Of a stretch of 64,000 nucleotides of DNA, positions 15,052 through 23,909 are shown one piece after another. The first letter of the stretch is position 1. Each line of letters starts with the position of its first letter. The position numbers were made by a program, and so were the translations under genes. The notes under the pieces were generated by a model. It made no database searches and was not told where the DNA came from. It saw nothing but the letters and a program-made list of their open reading frames with translations. This DNA is from Asanoa siamensis (lineage in GTDB: Bacteria; Actinomycetota; Actinomycetes; Mycobacteriales; Micromonosporaceae), in NCBI RefSeq assembly GCF_016862555.1, contig NZ_BONE01000036.1, positions 1-64,000 on the forward strand, in the 5' to 3' direction.

Positions 15052-17297
15052 CGCGCGGCGATCGGGTTGACCAGCGTGCCGGCGAAGATCAGCGAGCCGG
15101 CCTGGTCGGTGAGGTCGACCATCTGCAGCGTGTTGCGGAGCTGCAGGCGGTTGAGGCACGAGTGGTGGAACTCGGGCCGGTCCAGCGCGAGCCGGCCGCG
15201 CAGCTCCGGGTGGTCGGCGCCGTGCTCGGCCACGCACTCCGCGACCAGCGTCCAGAACCGGCTCCAGGGCAGCACGCCGTCGACGTCGAGGATGCCCGCG
15301 AGGTGCCGCAGGAAGCCGTCGAACACGTCGGTGTGCAACGCCAGGGCCTTGACGTCGTCGGAGACGTCGATCCTGATCCGCTCGATCGCGGCCGGCAGCG
15401 GCCGCTCGGTGCTCATCACGGCGACCTCCTCCCCGATGTCCTTCATGAACACCCGGGTGGGCACGTGCCCGTCGAGCACCAGGATCAGGTTCTCGCCGTG
15501 GGGCATGAAGGCGAGGTCGTGCCGGAGGATGCAGTGGACGACCAGGCGCACGTACGCGCGCAGGTAGGTCGCGACCCAGCGGTCGGCCGGCAGCCCGGAC
15601 GCGGCGACGAGCTCGGCGGCCAGCGACCGCCCGGACCGGTCGCGGTGCAGCAGGCTCGCCATCGTGGCCAGCCGCTCGCCGGGCGCGAGGCGGGGCAGCG
15701 GGCTCTCGCGCCACAGCGCCGCCAGCATCCGCTGGTGCGCCGAGACGAAACCGCTGCGGTGGTACGCGTCGCCGGTGTAGCCGGCCGACGCCAGCTCGCG
15801 CAGCACGTCGAAGCCGCAGGCGCGCAGGGTGTCGTCGCCGCGCACGACGTCGGCCACCCAGTCGTTGATCGGCGGCGTGGCCCGCATGTAGGTGGGGGAC
15901 AGGCCACGCAGGAAGCCCATGTTCTGGATCGCCAGCGCGGTCTTCACGTAGTGCCGGTCGGGCCGGTCGGTGTTGAAGAACGTGCGGATCGACTGCTGCG
16001 CGCGGTAGCGGTCGTTCCCCGTGCCCAGTGGCACGATCGACCGCCGGGCGATGTCGGGCGCGAACGTGATCGCGTGCTTGTGCTCCCACTGCCACGGGTG
16101 CGCGGGCAGAAAGCGGTAGTCGGCCGGATCGAGGCCGAGGCCGCGCAGCCGGGTCCCGAACCGGTCCAGCGTCTCCGGGCCGAGTTCGGCCGCGTAGAAG
16201 GCGTCCTCGGACACCCCCTCGCCCGCGGTGAAGTCGCTCTCGTCCTTGCGGACCGCGAGCCAGACGAGCCGGACCGGTTGCCCCGCCTCCGGTGCGTACG
16301 CCTCGTGGTCGGCGAGGCCGAAGCCGATCCGCCCGTTGTTGGCCACGAACCCGGGGTGCCCCTCGGTCATCGCGGCCTCGATCGCCTGGAAGTCGGCGTG
16401 CACGAGCGCCCGCGCGTCGAGGCGCTCGTGGTGGTGCTTCCACGCGGCGCCCGCGAGGGTGGCCGCGATCTCCTCCAGGTAGGTGCCGACGAGCTTGTCC
16501 GGGATGCCGAGCGTGCCGGCCAGCCCGGCCACGAACGCCATCGCGTCCACCGGCCCGCCGTCGTCGCGGGCCAGCGAGTCCGCGTCGACCACCCAGTGCT
16601 CCAGGCCGTAGCGGTGCGCCTGGAAGCGGTGGCCGTGCACCGCGAAACCGCCGCCGGGCAACGGCTGGGGCGTGAGGATCCGCTCGTGGCTGAACTCCGC
16701 GATCGCCTTGGCGACGAGCCGCCGGTGCGCGACCGCCATGGTCTCCGGCGTCAGGTGCGCGGGCGGTTCCGGCGCGGTCCGCTCGTACGCGGCGCGGGTG
16801 CAGAAGCTCAGCCGGGCCACCTTGTCGGAGAGCTGGACGCGGCGCTCCTCGACGAAGCCGACCTCGGCGTTCTTGCGCGCGATGGCCGCGTTGCGCTCGT
16901 CGGGCTCGACCACGACGCGGTGGGCGCGCGGGTCGGCGAAGATGAACGACATCACGGCCCGCATCACGCCGGAGGTGAGCCCGTGCTTCGGCGTGGCGCC
17001 GGGAGCGGGCGGTGCGACCAGCACGTGCATCCCGACGTCGCCGTCGGCGACCCGGTACTGGCCGGCCAGCTCGCTGTGCGCCGGCTCGTAGGTCTCGGCG
17101 AGGAACACCGGCTCGCCGTCGAGCCGGCCGAGCCACGCGTCGTGGTGCGGGTCGCCGGCGATCTCCGCGTACGCCTTGCGCACCGTCTCGACCGAGGCGC
17201 CCCGCATTCCCCAGTAGACGGACCGGGGGTGGGTCACCCAGCCGTGCAACAGCTCCGCGTGCGCGTCGAGGTCGAGCGGTTCCAGGGTGTACGTCAC
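15048..17297 (-). CDS. desCD: Fused GNAT N-acyltransferase / IucA-IucC NIS synthetase (DesC-DesD)
   Basis: A 749-aa fusion. Residues 1-180 form a GNAT N-acyltransferase (HGWVTHPRSVYWGMRG; AHRVVVEPDERNAAIARKNAEVGF), the DesC role of acylating N-hydroxycadaverine, usually with succinyl-CoA. Residues 190-749 form a complete NIS synthetase (DesD), which links and cyclises the units with ATP; its hallmarks are FLPAHPWQWEHK, QQSIRTFFN, FMPHGENLILVLDGH and RLQLRNTLQM. In Streptomyces the two are separate genes. GTG at 17297 overlaps the desB stop as GTGA, and the stop overlaps the desG start as ATGA. Confidence 0.93.
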   Translation of the reverse strand: MTYTLEPLDLDAHAELLHGWVTHPRSVYWGMRGASVETVRKAYAEIAGDPHHDAWLGRLDGEPVFLAETYEPAHSELAGQYRVADGDVGMHVLVAPPAPGATPKHGLTSGVMRAVMSFIFADPRAHRVVVEPDERNAAIARKNAEVGFVEERRVQLSDKVARLSFCTRAAYERTAPEPPAHLTPETMAVAHRRLVAKAIAEFSHERILTPQPLPGGGFAVHGHRFQAHRYGLEHWVVDADSLARDDGGPVDAMAFVAGLAGTLGIPDKLVGTYLEEIAATLAGAAWKHHHERLDARALVHADFQAIEAAMTEGHPGFVANNGRIGFGLADHEAYAPEAGQPVRLVWLAVRKDESDFTAGEGVSEDAFYAAELGPETLDRFGTRLRGLGLDPADYRFLPAHPWQWEHKHAITFAPDIARRSIVPLGTGNDRYRAQQSIRTFFNTDRPDRHYVKTALAIQNMGFLRGLSPTYMRATPPINDWVADVVRGDDTLRACGFDVLRELASAGYTGDAYHRSGFVSAHQRMLAALWRESPLPRLAPGERLATMASLLHRDRSGRSLAAELVAASGLPADRWVATYLRAYVRLVVHCILRHDLAFMPHGENLILVLDGHVPTRVFMKDIGEEVAVMSTERPLPAAIERIRIDVSDDVKALALHTDVFDGFLRHLAGILDVDGVLPWSRFWTLVAECVAEHGADHPELRGRLALDRPEFHHSCLNRLQLRNTLQMVDLTDQAGSLIFAGTLVNPIAAR

Positions 17298-18592
17298 GAT
17301 GCCACCTCCGCGAGCGCCGGGGCCGGCGCGCCGAACTCCTGGAACGCGATGCGCTCCTCCACCGGGTAGATCTCGCGGCCCGTCAGGGCCCGGATGATGA
17401 CCGAGTTGCGGTAGGCGCCCATGCCCAGGTCCGGCGCGGTCAGGCTGTGCGTGTGCTCCTCGGCGTTCTGCACGAAGATCTCGTCGCCGGCCACGTCGAC
17501 CGCGTAGCCGAGCGAGACGTCGTACCGGCCGCGCTCGTCCCACCGGATCCGGTCGCGGACGGGGTCGAGGAAGGTCGGCACCCGCGGCGCGTAGCCGGTG
17601 GCCAGCACCAGGCCCTGGGTCCGCGCCCGGAACGACCGGTCCTGCTCGGCGTGGTGCAGGTCGAGGGTGTAGCGCTCGCCGTCCCAGCCGGCCGCGGTGA
17701 CCTCGACGCCGGTGCGCAGCGTGGTCGGGACGTCGCCCGCCAGGCCCTGCTCGTAGAGAGTGTCGAAGATGGTGTCGACGAGGTCGCCGCTGATTCCCTT
17801 GTAGAGGTTGCGCTGCTCGCGGCCGAGCCGGTCGCGGGTCGCGGTGGGCAGGGCGTGGTGGTAGCGGACGTACTCCGGAGACGTCATCTCCAGCGTCAGC
17901 TTCGTGTATTCCATGGGGAAGAAGCGCGGCGAGCGGGTGAGCCAGCTCAGGTGGTAGCCGTGCGTGGCCGTGCCGGGCAGCAGGTCGAGGTAGATCTCGG
18001 CGGCACTCTGTCCACTGCCGACGACGGTGACGGAGTCGAGCGCTTCGAGGCGCGGCTTGGCCGACAGGTAGTCGGCGCTGTGCACCACGGGGCCCGGCAG
18101 GTCGCGCAGCGGCGCCGGGATCCTCGGTGCGGTGCCGATGCCGAGCACGAGCTTGCGTGCCCAGACCGTCTCGACCGCGCCGGCGGAGAGCACCCGCAGG
18201 GCGTACGCCCGACGGGTCCCGTCGTAGTCGACGCGCTCGACCCGGCTGCCGAAGCGCAGCGACGGGAGCTGGGCCGCCGCCCACTGGCAGTAGGCGTTGT
18301 ACTCGGCGCGCAACGGGTAGAAGCTCTCCCGGATGTAGTAGCGGTAGAGCCGGCCGGTCCGCTTCAGGTAGTTGAGGAACGAGAAACGTGAGGTCGGGTC
18401 GGCCAGCGTGACGAGGTCGGCGAGGAACGGCACCTGGATCGTGGCGCCCGGGATCATCAGGCCCGGATGCCAGTCGAAGCCGTCCCGCTGTTCGAAGAAC
18501 ACACCGTCCACATCGGCCAGGTCGGCGGTGAGGCAGGCCAGGCCGAGGTTGAACGGGCCGACGCCGACGCCGGCGAAGTCGTGGATCCGCAT
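17294..18592 (-). CDS. desB: L-lysine/cadaverine N-hydroxylase (siderophore monooxygenase)
   Basis: A 432-aa flavin N-monooxygenase. FAD motif GVGVGPFNLGLACL at the N-terminus is the hallmark of the IucD/PvdA/DesB class; WHPGLMIPGATIQVPFLADLVTLADP and the NADPH-binding VVGSGQSAAEIYLDLL follow, and the end has DLGMGAYRNSVI. It hydroxylates the terminal amine of cadaverine, the product of DesA, to make the hydroxamate precursor. ATG at 18592 shares its A with the desA stop (TGATG); a GTG at 18595 is also possible. Either way desA and desB are translationally coupled. Confidence 0.94.
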   Translation of the reverse strand: MRIHDFAGVGVGPFNLGLACLTADLADVDGVFFEQRDGFDWHPGLMIPGATIQVPFLADLVTLADPTSRFSFLNYLKRTGRLYRYYIRESFYPLRAEYNAYCQWAAAQLPSLRFGSRVERVDYDGTRRAYALRVLSAGAVETVWARKLVLGIGTAPRIPAPLRDLPGPVVHSADYLSAKPRLEALDSVTVVGSGQSAAEIYLDLLPGTATHGYHLSWLTRSPRFFPMEYTKLTLEMTSPEYVRYHHALPTATRDRLGREQRNLYKGISGDLVDTIFDTLYEQGLAGDVPTTLRTGVEVTAAGWDGERYTLDLHHAEQDRSFRARTQGLVLATGYAPRVPTFLDPVRDRIRWDERGRYDVSLGYAVDVAGDEIFVQNAEEHTHSLTAPDLGMGAYRNSVIIRALTGREIYPVEERIAFQEFGAPAPALAEVAS

Positions 18593-20046
18593 CACACCAC
18601 CGCCGTCGCGAGCCGCGGGTCGTCCTCGGCGAGCAGCGCGTCGCCGGCCTCGCGGACCCGGTCGAGCACGGCCCGCAGGTGGTCGGCCGTGGTCATCGGG
18701 TTGAGCAGGGTGAACTTGAGCCAGGGCCGGCCCGCCCGGGTGGTGCCGGCGATGATGGCCTCGCCGCCGGCGAACAGCCGGGCCCGCAGCCGCGGGGTCA
18801 GGTCGTCGCAGGCCGCGTCGTCCAGCGCCGCCGGCCGGTAGCGGAACAGCACCGTGCTCAGCGTCGGCGCGGCGTGCACCTCGAACTCCGGGTCGTCGGT
18901 GAGCAGGCCGTGTGCCTCCTCGGCGAGGTCGACGACGCGGTCGAACATCGCGCCGAGCTGCTCGGAGCCGACCGTGCGCAGGGTCATCCAGAGCTTGAGC
19001 GCGTCGAACCGGCGGGTCGTCTGCAGGCTCTTGTCGACCTGGTTGGGCACGGTGGCCGTACGCGGGTTGAGGTAGTCGGCGTGGTGGGCGATCCGGCGCA
19101 TGGCGGCCGAGTGCCGCACGATGATGGCGCTGGAGCTGATCGGCTGGAAGAAGCTCTTGTGGAAGTCGACGGTGACCGAGTCGGCCCGCTCGATGCCGTC
19201 GAGCAGGTGCCGGCGTCGGGTCGAGACGAGCAGGCCGCAGCCGTACGCCGCGTCGACGTGCAGCCAGACGCCGCGGCGGGCGCAGGCCTCGGCGATGTCG
19301 GCGATCGGGTCGACGCAGCCGAGGTCGGTGGTGCCCGCGGTCGCGACGACGGCCATCGGTGTGAGGCCGAAGCGGGTCAGGCCGTCCAGCGCCGCGGTCA
19401 GCGCGACCGGGTCCATCCGGCCGCCGCCGTCGGTGCCGACGGTGACGACGGCGTCACGGCCGAGCCCGAGCAGGATCGCCGCCTGGGTGACGCTGAAGTG
19501 GGCCTCGGCGGTGGCCAGGACGCGCATCCGGGACAGGTCGGTGGCCGGGCTCGCCTCCCGGGCGAGCAGCAGCCCGTGCAGGTTGGACTGGGTGCCGCCG
19601 CTGGTGAAGACGCCGTCCGCGTCGGGGCCGAAGCCGATCCGGCCGGCGGCCCAGTCGACCAGCCGGCGCTCGATCAACGTGCCGGTGGTGCTCTGGTCGT
19701 AGGTGTCGACCGACGAGTTGACGGCGGCCAGCAGCACCTCGGCGCTGAGCGCGGGGAGGGCGACGGGGCAGTTCAGGTGGGCGACGTAGCCGGGCTCGTG
19801 GAACCAGACCGCGTGGTCGAGGTAGAGGCGGGCGATCTCGTCGAGGGCGGCGTCGGTGTCGCCCAGCGGCCGGTCCAGGTCGACGGCGTCGACCATGCCC
19901 TGCAGGTCGGTCAGGCTCGCGCCCGAGTAGGGGCGGCGCACGGTGCTCACCCGCTCCGCGACGGCGGCGGCGGCCCGCGCGACGTCGTGCTGGAACGTGG
20001 TGACAGTGGACCGGCCGAACAAGTGTGGAGTGGAGCTCTCCAACAC
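18592..20046 (-). CDS. desA: PLP-dependent lysine decarboxylase of desferrioxamine synthesis
   Basis: A 484-aa group-II decarboxylase. The PLP-lysine is in VDFHKSFFQP; GVFTSGGTQSNLHGLLLAR and VATAGTTDLGCVDP are standard landmarks, and LHVDAAYG supplies the PLP-pyridine aspartate. It converts L-lysine to cadaverine, the first step of desferrioxamine. GTG at 20046 is the outermost start; the Shine-Dalgarno AGGGAGG ends only two bases before it, so the TTG codon at 20043 is a plausible start. An iron box at 20056-20074 lies immediately upstream, so the operon should be off in iron-replete cells. Confidence 0.93.
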   Translation of the reverse strand: MLESSTPHLFGRSTVTTFQHDVARAAAAVAERVSTVRRPYSGASLTDLQGMVDAVDLDRPLGDTDAALDEIARLYLDHAVWFHEPGYVAHLNCPVALPALSAEVLLAAVNSSVDTYDQSTTGTLIERRLVDWAAGRIGFGPDADGVFTSGGTQSNLHGLLLAREASPATDLSRMRVLATAEAHFSVTQAAILLGLGRDAVVTVGTDGGGRMDPVALTAALDGLTRFGLTPMAVVATAGTTDLGCVDPIADIAEACARRGVWLHVDAAYGCGLLVSTRRRHLLDGIERADSVTVDFHKSFFQPISSSAIIVRHSAAMRRIAHHADYLNPRTATVPNQVDKSLQTTRRFDALKLWMTLRTVGSEQLGAMFDRVVDLAEEAHGLLTDDPEFEVHAAPTLSTVLFRYRPAALDDAACDDLTPRLRARLFAGGEAIIAGTTRAGRPWLKFTLLNPMTTADHLRAVLDRVREAGDALLAEDDPRLATAVV

Positions 20047-20055
20047 GACCTCCCT

Positions 20056-20074
20056 TTAGGTTAGCCTTGCCTAA
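20056..20074 (-). promoter_or_regulatory. Iron box (DmdR/IdeR operator) of the des operon
   Basis: TTAGGTTAGCCTTGCCTAA is a 19-bp imperfect palindrome matching the iron-box consensus (TTAGGTTAGSCTAACCTAA) at 17 of 19 positions. It begins 10 bp upstream of the desA start, abutting the Shine-Dalgarno. DtxR-family repressors with Fe(II) bind such sites. Confidence 0.9.
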
Positions 20075-20138
20075 CTCGGGCCAGACGTTACCTGGCTGAC
20101 GCGCGAAACGGAACAGGGGGTCGCTAGGGTAGGTATTC

Positions 20139-20804
20139 ATGCGGATCATTGGGGTCGGGTTCGGGCGGACGGGGACGCGGTCGCTGCGGGTGGCGCTGGA
20201 ACGGCTGGGCGCCGGGCCGTGCCTGCACATGCAGGAGCTCAGCGTGGGCGCGCACCGCGAGCGGGAGGCGGCCCGGTGGCTCCGGGCGGCCGACGGCGAG
20301 ACGGTCGACTGGCACGAGATGTTCACCGGTTGGCAGTCCACTGTCGACTGGCCGGCCTGCAGCCGGTGGCGGGAGGTCTGCGCCGCCTTCCCGGACGCCC
20401 CGGTGCTGCTCAACCACCGCGACTTCGACGGGTTCTACCGCAGCGCCGAGCGGACGATCTGGGCCGTGCGCCAGGCCGCCCGGGCGGGCACCCTCGGGCC
20501 CCGGCCCGACGGCGAGGTGCAGCCCGCGGCGTTCCGCCACGTGCTCGAACGCCTGGTCTGGCAGGGCGACTTCCAGGGGCGGTTCGAGGACCGGGCCTGG
20601 ATGGAGCGGATGTACGACCAGCGGCTCGCGGCCATCCGCGCGGAGATCCCGGCCGGGCGACTCGTCGAGTGGCGGCTCGGCCACGACGGATGGGAGCCGC
20701 TGGCCCGCGCGCTGGGCGTGCCCGTACCCGACGAGCCCTTTCCCCACCTGCACCACACCGCCGAGTTCCGGGAGCAGGTGGGGCTCGGTCAGTCGGCCAC
20801 GTAG
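20139..20804 (+). CDS. Sulfotransferase-family protein
   Basis: A 221-aa protein of the Sulfotransfer_4 type. The N-terminal GVGFGRTGTRSLRVALERLG is the 5'-phosphosulfate-binding loop of the family, and LNHRDFDGFYRS fits the 3'-phosphate-binding position. CLHMQEL and DWPAC..W are also family-like. It would transfer sulfate from PAPS to an alcohol or amine, but several members of this family have no known substrate. ATG at 20139 starts 92 bp from the divergent desA start, so the iron box lies in the shared gap. It overlaps the convergent XRE gene by 16 bp. Confidence 0.85.
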   Translation: MRIIGVGFGRTGTRSLRVALERLGAGPCLHMQELSVGAHREREAARWLRAADGETVDWHEMFTGWQSTVDWPACSRWREVCAAFPDAPVLLNHRDFDGFYRSAERTIWAVRQAARAGTLGPRPDGEVQPAAFRHVLERLVWQGDFQGRFEDRAWMERMYDQRLAAIRAEIPAGRLVEWRLGHDGWEPLARALGVPVPDEPFPHLHHTAEFREQVGLGQSAT

Positions 20805-21637
20805 CGCCGGCCACCGTCGCCGAGGACCCGCAGGAACTCGAAGCTGTCGGCGGTGTGCGAGCCCGGCTGCGGCCGGAAGATCACGAGCCGCTGGCCGGTG
20901 CTCTCGGCGCGGACGTAGTCGCACTGGACGTCGAGGTTGCCCGCCCGCGGATGGACGATCAGCTTGCGGGTGCTGTGCAGCGGCGTCACCCGCATCTCAT
21001 GCCAGTAGCGGGCGAACTCGTCGCTGGCCGACTCCAGGTCGGCGACGAGCCGCTCGACCTTCGGGTCCGGGCCCCGGCGGGAGGCGGCGGCCCGTAGGTC
21101 GGCCACGTAGCCCCGGCCCAGCGACTCGTGCTCCTGCGGCGCGTTCAGCTCGCGCGACGCGGGATCCGTGAACCAGCGCCAGACCACGTTGTTGGACCGC
21201 TCGTCGCCGTCGGTCCAGCGGCCGAGCAGTGCCCGGCTCAGCGCGTTCTGCGCCAGCATCGTGGTCAGGTCGTCGACGACCTGCGCCGGCACGGTGTCGA
21301 GGGTGTCGAGCAGGAACATCAGCGCGGGGTCGACGTATCCGGTGTCGACACCGGGGTTCGGCGCCGAGTAGCCGGCCAGCCGGTAGAGGTAGTCACGCTC
21401 CTCGACCGAGAGTCGCAACGCCCCCGCCAGCGCGCCGAGCAGCGTCTCCGACGGCGTGCCGGCCCGCGACTGCTCCAGCCGCTCGTAGTAGTCGACGGAG
21501 AGGTTCGCCAGCAGCGCGACCTCCTCGCGGCGCAGGCCGGGTGTGCGGCGCCGGCCGCCCGACGGGATGCCCACGTCGGACGGCCGGAGCGCCTCCCGGC
21601 GGCTCCGCAGGAAATCGCCGAGCTCGCCACGTGCCAC
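20789..21637 (-). CDS. XRE-type regulator with MmyB-like ligand domain
   Basis: A 282-aa regulator. The N-terminal helix-turn-helix is LGDFLRSRREAL...GRRRTPGLRREEVALLANLSVDYYERLEQ, and the C-terminal 170 residues match the MmyB-like PAS-related domain (VPAQVVDDLTTMLAQNALSRALLG, VWRWFTDP, FARYWHEMRV, HPRAGNLDVQCDYV). These proteins are frequent in actinomycetes beside short-chain or aldo/keto reductases and are thought to bind a fatty acid or small ligand. GTG at 21637 starts 7 bp after the aldo/keto reductase stop, so the two are cotranscribed. Confidence 0.92.
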   Translation of the reverse strand: MARGELGDFLRSRREALRPSDVGIPSGGRRRTPGLRREEVALLANLSVDYYERLEQSRAGTPSETLLGALAGALRLSVEERDYLYRLAGYSAPNPGVDTGYVDPALMFLLDTLDTVPAQVVDDLTTMLAQNALSRALLGRWTDGDERSNNVVWRWFTDPASRELNAPQEHESLGRGYVADLRAAASRRGPDPKVERLVADLESASDEFARYWHEMRVTPLHSTRKLIVHPRAGNLDVQCDYVRAESTGQRLVIFRPQPGSHTADSFEFLRVLGDGGRRYVAD

Positions 21638-21644
21638 TACGACC

Positions 21645-22640
21645 TCACTCCTCGATGGCGGCCATCGCCTCGGGCGTGTAGCGGGCGCCGGCCGCCGCGC
21701 CCACCGGCAGGATCACGCCCAGCTCCGCCATGACCGCCGGGGTCAGCTCGATCGCCGCCGCGGCCACGTTCTCCTCGAGGTACGTGCGGTGCTTGGTGCC
21801 CGGGATGGCCGTGCCGCCCCGCTCCAGCACCCACGCTAGTGCGAGTTGGGCGGGGGTGACGCCGACCCGGTCGGCGACGGCCCGGATGCGGTCCACGAGC
21901 ACCAGGTTGCGGTCGATGTTGCCGTCGGCCAGGCGCGGCCACGTCCGGCGGAAGTCGCCCTCCGGCACGTCGTCCATGCTGCGGATGGTGCCGGTGAGGA
22001 AGCCGCGACCCAGTGGGGAGTACGCGACGAAGCCGAGCCCCAGCTCGCGGGTGGCCGCCAGCACGCCGTTGGCCTCGACGTCCCGGCTGAACAACGAGTA
22101 CTCGGTCTGCACCGCCGACAGCGGCGCGGTCGCGTGCGCCCGGCGGATGCTCCGCGCCGAGGCCTCGCTGATGCCCAGATAGCCGACCGTGCCGGCCGTG
22201 ACGAATTCGCCCAGCGCGCCGATGCTCTCCTCGACGGGCACAGCCGGGTCCACCCGGTGCAGGTAGAGCAGATCGATCCGGTCGACGCCGAGCCGGCGCA
22301 GCGACCGCTCGACGGCGACGCGCAGGTACGCGGGCTGGCCGTTGGCGGGCCCGACGAGTCGGTCCTGGTCGTCGAACGTGCCGCCGCCGACCTTGGTGGC
22401 GATGACCGTTTCGGCCCGGCGGCTTGCCAGTGCCCGGCCGAGCAGCCGTTCCGCCTCGCCGTAGCCGTAGAAGTCGGCGGTGTCGAACATGGTCACACCG
22501 AGGTCGAGCGCGCGGTGGATGGTGGCCGTCGACTCGGCGTCGTCGCGGGTGCCGTACGCGGCGGTCAGGCCGAACGTGCCCAGCCCCTCGACGGAGGCGG
22601 TCAGGCCCTGGTTTCCGATCGTGTGTGTACGCAATGCCAT
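21645..22640 (-). CDS. Aldo/keto reductase
   Basis: A 331-aa TIM-barrel oxidoreductase. The catalytic tetrad is visible: Asp in FDTADFYGYGEAE, Tyr in FYGYGE, Lys in VIATKVGGG and His in LYLHRVDP. NADPH-binding elements near the C-terminus (AIPGTKHRTYLEENV) are also present. ATG at 22640 fits the family start better than the GTG at 22649. The downstream XRE/MmyB regulator starts after 7 bp, a common actinomycete pair in which the regulator controls the reductase. Carbonyl substrate unknown. Confidence 0.92.
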   Translation of the reverse strand: MALRTHTIGNQGLTASVEGLGTFGLTAAYGTRDDAESTATIHRALDLGVTMFDTADFYGYGEAERLLGRALASRRAETVIATKVGGGTFDDQDRLVGPANGQPAYLRVAVERSLRRLGVDRIDLLYLHRVDPAVPVEESIGALGEFVTAGTVGYLGISEASARSIRRAHATAPLSAVQTEYSLFSRDVEANGVLAATRELGLGFVAYSPLGRGFLTGTIRSMDDVPEGDFRRTWPRLADGNIDRNLVLVDRIRAVADRVGVTPAQLALAWVLERGGTAIPGTKHRTYLEENVAAAAIELTPAVMAELGVILPVGAAAGARYTPEAMAAIEE

Positions 22641-22744
22641 GCGGTCCACCGTGCTCCCGCTCGGAGTCGGTAGCGGCGTCCTGGTTATCCCCGGTCCGGG
22701 AGGGCGACCTTCGCGCGAACTGAGCGGGAAGTCTCACGTGGTTG

Positions 22745-22863
22745 ACACCTCGGCGCGGGCGACCGTAGCGTCCCGGGCAGACGTGACGACGGTAGGAAGC
22801 CGGTGGGAATCCGGCGCGGTCGCGCCACTGTGACCACGCGCAGGCGTGGGAGTCAGACCCTCC
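22745..22863 (+). promoter_or_regulatory. Cobalamin riboswitch upstream of cbtB
   Basis: The B12-box core is clear: GAAGCCGGTGGGAATCCGGC at 22796-22815, then GCGGTCGCGCCACTGT (22816-22831), and a 3' GGGAGTCAGACCCTCC-type arm at 22848-22863. It precedes cbtB by about 50 bp and should lower cobalt uptake when adenosylcobalamin is abundant. Edges are approximate. Confidence 0.9.
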
Positions 22864-22914
22864 GTCGACACCGAAACCCGTCGTGGGACGCGTGATCCCG
22901 AGGAGGTTCGCCCC

Positions 22915-23136
22915 GTGTCCAGCATCTCGTCTTCCGCCACCCCGAGCCCGGCCGTCCAGCCCGTGGCCATCCCGTGGCGTGCGCTCCAGCCCTGGCTCCT
23001 GTTCGGCGCCGTGCTCGCGATCGCGTTGCTCTACTTCGTCGGCACCGAGCAGGGTGTGTTCCACCTGATCGGTGGCAGCGGCGTGCACGAGTTCGTGCAC
23101 GACGGCCGCCACCTGCTCGGTTTCCCCTGCCACTGA
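22915..23136 (+). CDS. cbtB: CbtB-type cobalt transporter subunit
   Basis: A 73-aa protein with one membrane helix (WLLFGAVLAIALLYFVG, residues 28-44) and a histidine-rich C-terminus HEFVHDGRHLLGFPCH, the metal-binding signature of CbtB. GTG at 22915 has AGGAGG 8 bp upstream. CbtB and CbtA form a cobalt uptake system that is commonly B12-riboswitch controlled, exactly as here. Confidence 0.93.
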   Translation: MSSISSSATPSPAVQPVAIPWRALQPWLLFGAVLAIALLYFVGTEQGVFHLIGGSGVHEFVHDGRHLLGFPCH

Positions 23137-23149
23137 CGGGCGGGGCATC

Positions 23150-23875
23150 GTGCTGTCCCCCCGTTCGTTGCTGATCCGCGGCATGCTGGTGGGACTGGCC
23201 GCCGGCGTGCTCGCGTTCGTCTTCGCCTACCTCGTGGGCGAGGGCCCGATCGACGCGGCGATCGCCTTCGAGGAGGCGCACTCGCCACCCGGTGAGCCCG
23301 GGTCGGTGACCCGCACGGTGCAGAGCACCGTCGGCCTGCTCACCGCGACGCTGATCTACGGCGTCGCGCTGGGCGGGATCTTCTCGATGGTGTTCGCCGC
23401 CGCCTACGGGCGCCTCGGCCGGCTCGGGCCGCGGGCCACCGCGGCGCTGGTCGCGCTGGCCGGCTTCGTCACCGTGGCGTTCGTGCCGTGGCTCAAGTAT
23501 CCGGCCAACCCGCCGGCCACCGGCTCCGAGGACAGCATCGGGCGGCGTACGTCGCTCTACTTCCTCCTGCTGGTGATCGCGCTGGCGGCCCTGGCGCTCG
23601 CCGTCTACATCGGACGGGCGCGGGTCGGCCGGCTCGGCCTGTGGAACGCGTCCATCCTGGGTGCCGGTGCGTTCGTCGCCGTGGTCGTGGTGGCACACGT
23701 GCTGCTGCCGACGATCGAGGAGATTCCGGAGGGCTTCTCGCCGCTCGTGCTCTGGAACTTCCGCCTGGCCTCGCTCGGCACGCAGGTGGTCGTCTGGACC
23801 ACCCTCGGGCTCGGCCTGGGCGCGCTCGTGGAGCGCACCCTCCGCCGCGAAGCGGTGCTCACCGCCTCCGCCTAG
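23150..23875 (+). CDS. cbtA: CbtA-type cobalt transporter membrane subunit
   Basis: A 241-aa membrane protein with about five to six helices, including GMLVGLAAGVLAFVFAYLVG, LIYGVALGGIFSMVFAAAYG and SLYFLLLVIALAALALAVYIG. GRLGRLGPRATAALVALAGF and FVPWLKYPANPPATG, followed by RRTSLYF, are CbtA landmarks. GTG at 23150 starts 14 bp after cbtB; an ATG at 23183 would cut the first helix. It ends 34 bp before the convergent stop of cbiX, with no clear terminator hairpin in between. Confidence 0.92.
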   Translation: MLSPRSLLIRGMLVGLAAGVLAFVFAYLVGEGPIDAAIAFEEAHSPPGEPGSVTRTVQSTVGLLTATLIYGVALGGIFSMVFAAAYGRLGRLGPRATAALVALAGFVTVAFVPWLKYPANPPATGSEDSIGRRTSLYFLLLVIALAALALAVYIGRARVGRLGLWNASILGAGAFVAVVVVAHVLLPTIEEIPEGFSPLVLWNFRLASLGTQVVVWTTLGLGLGALVERTLRREAVLTASA

Positions 23876-23909
23876 TCAGCCAGCCAGCCGCTCCGGCCGG
23901 CCACCGCCC

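Noticed and set aside
13117-17136. A 1339-codon minus-strand frame joining desG with upstream sequence
   Set aside because: Only the desG part (start 15051) has motifs; the rest is the out-of-frame shadow of desCD, which has its own complete frame.
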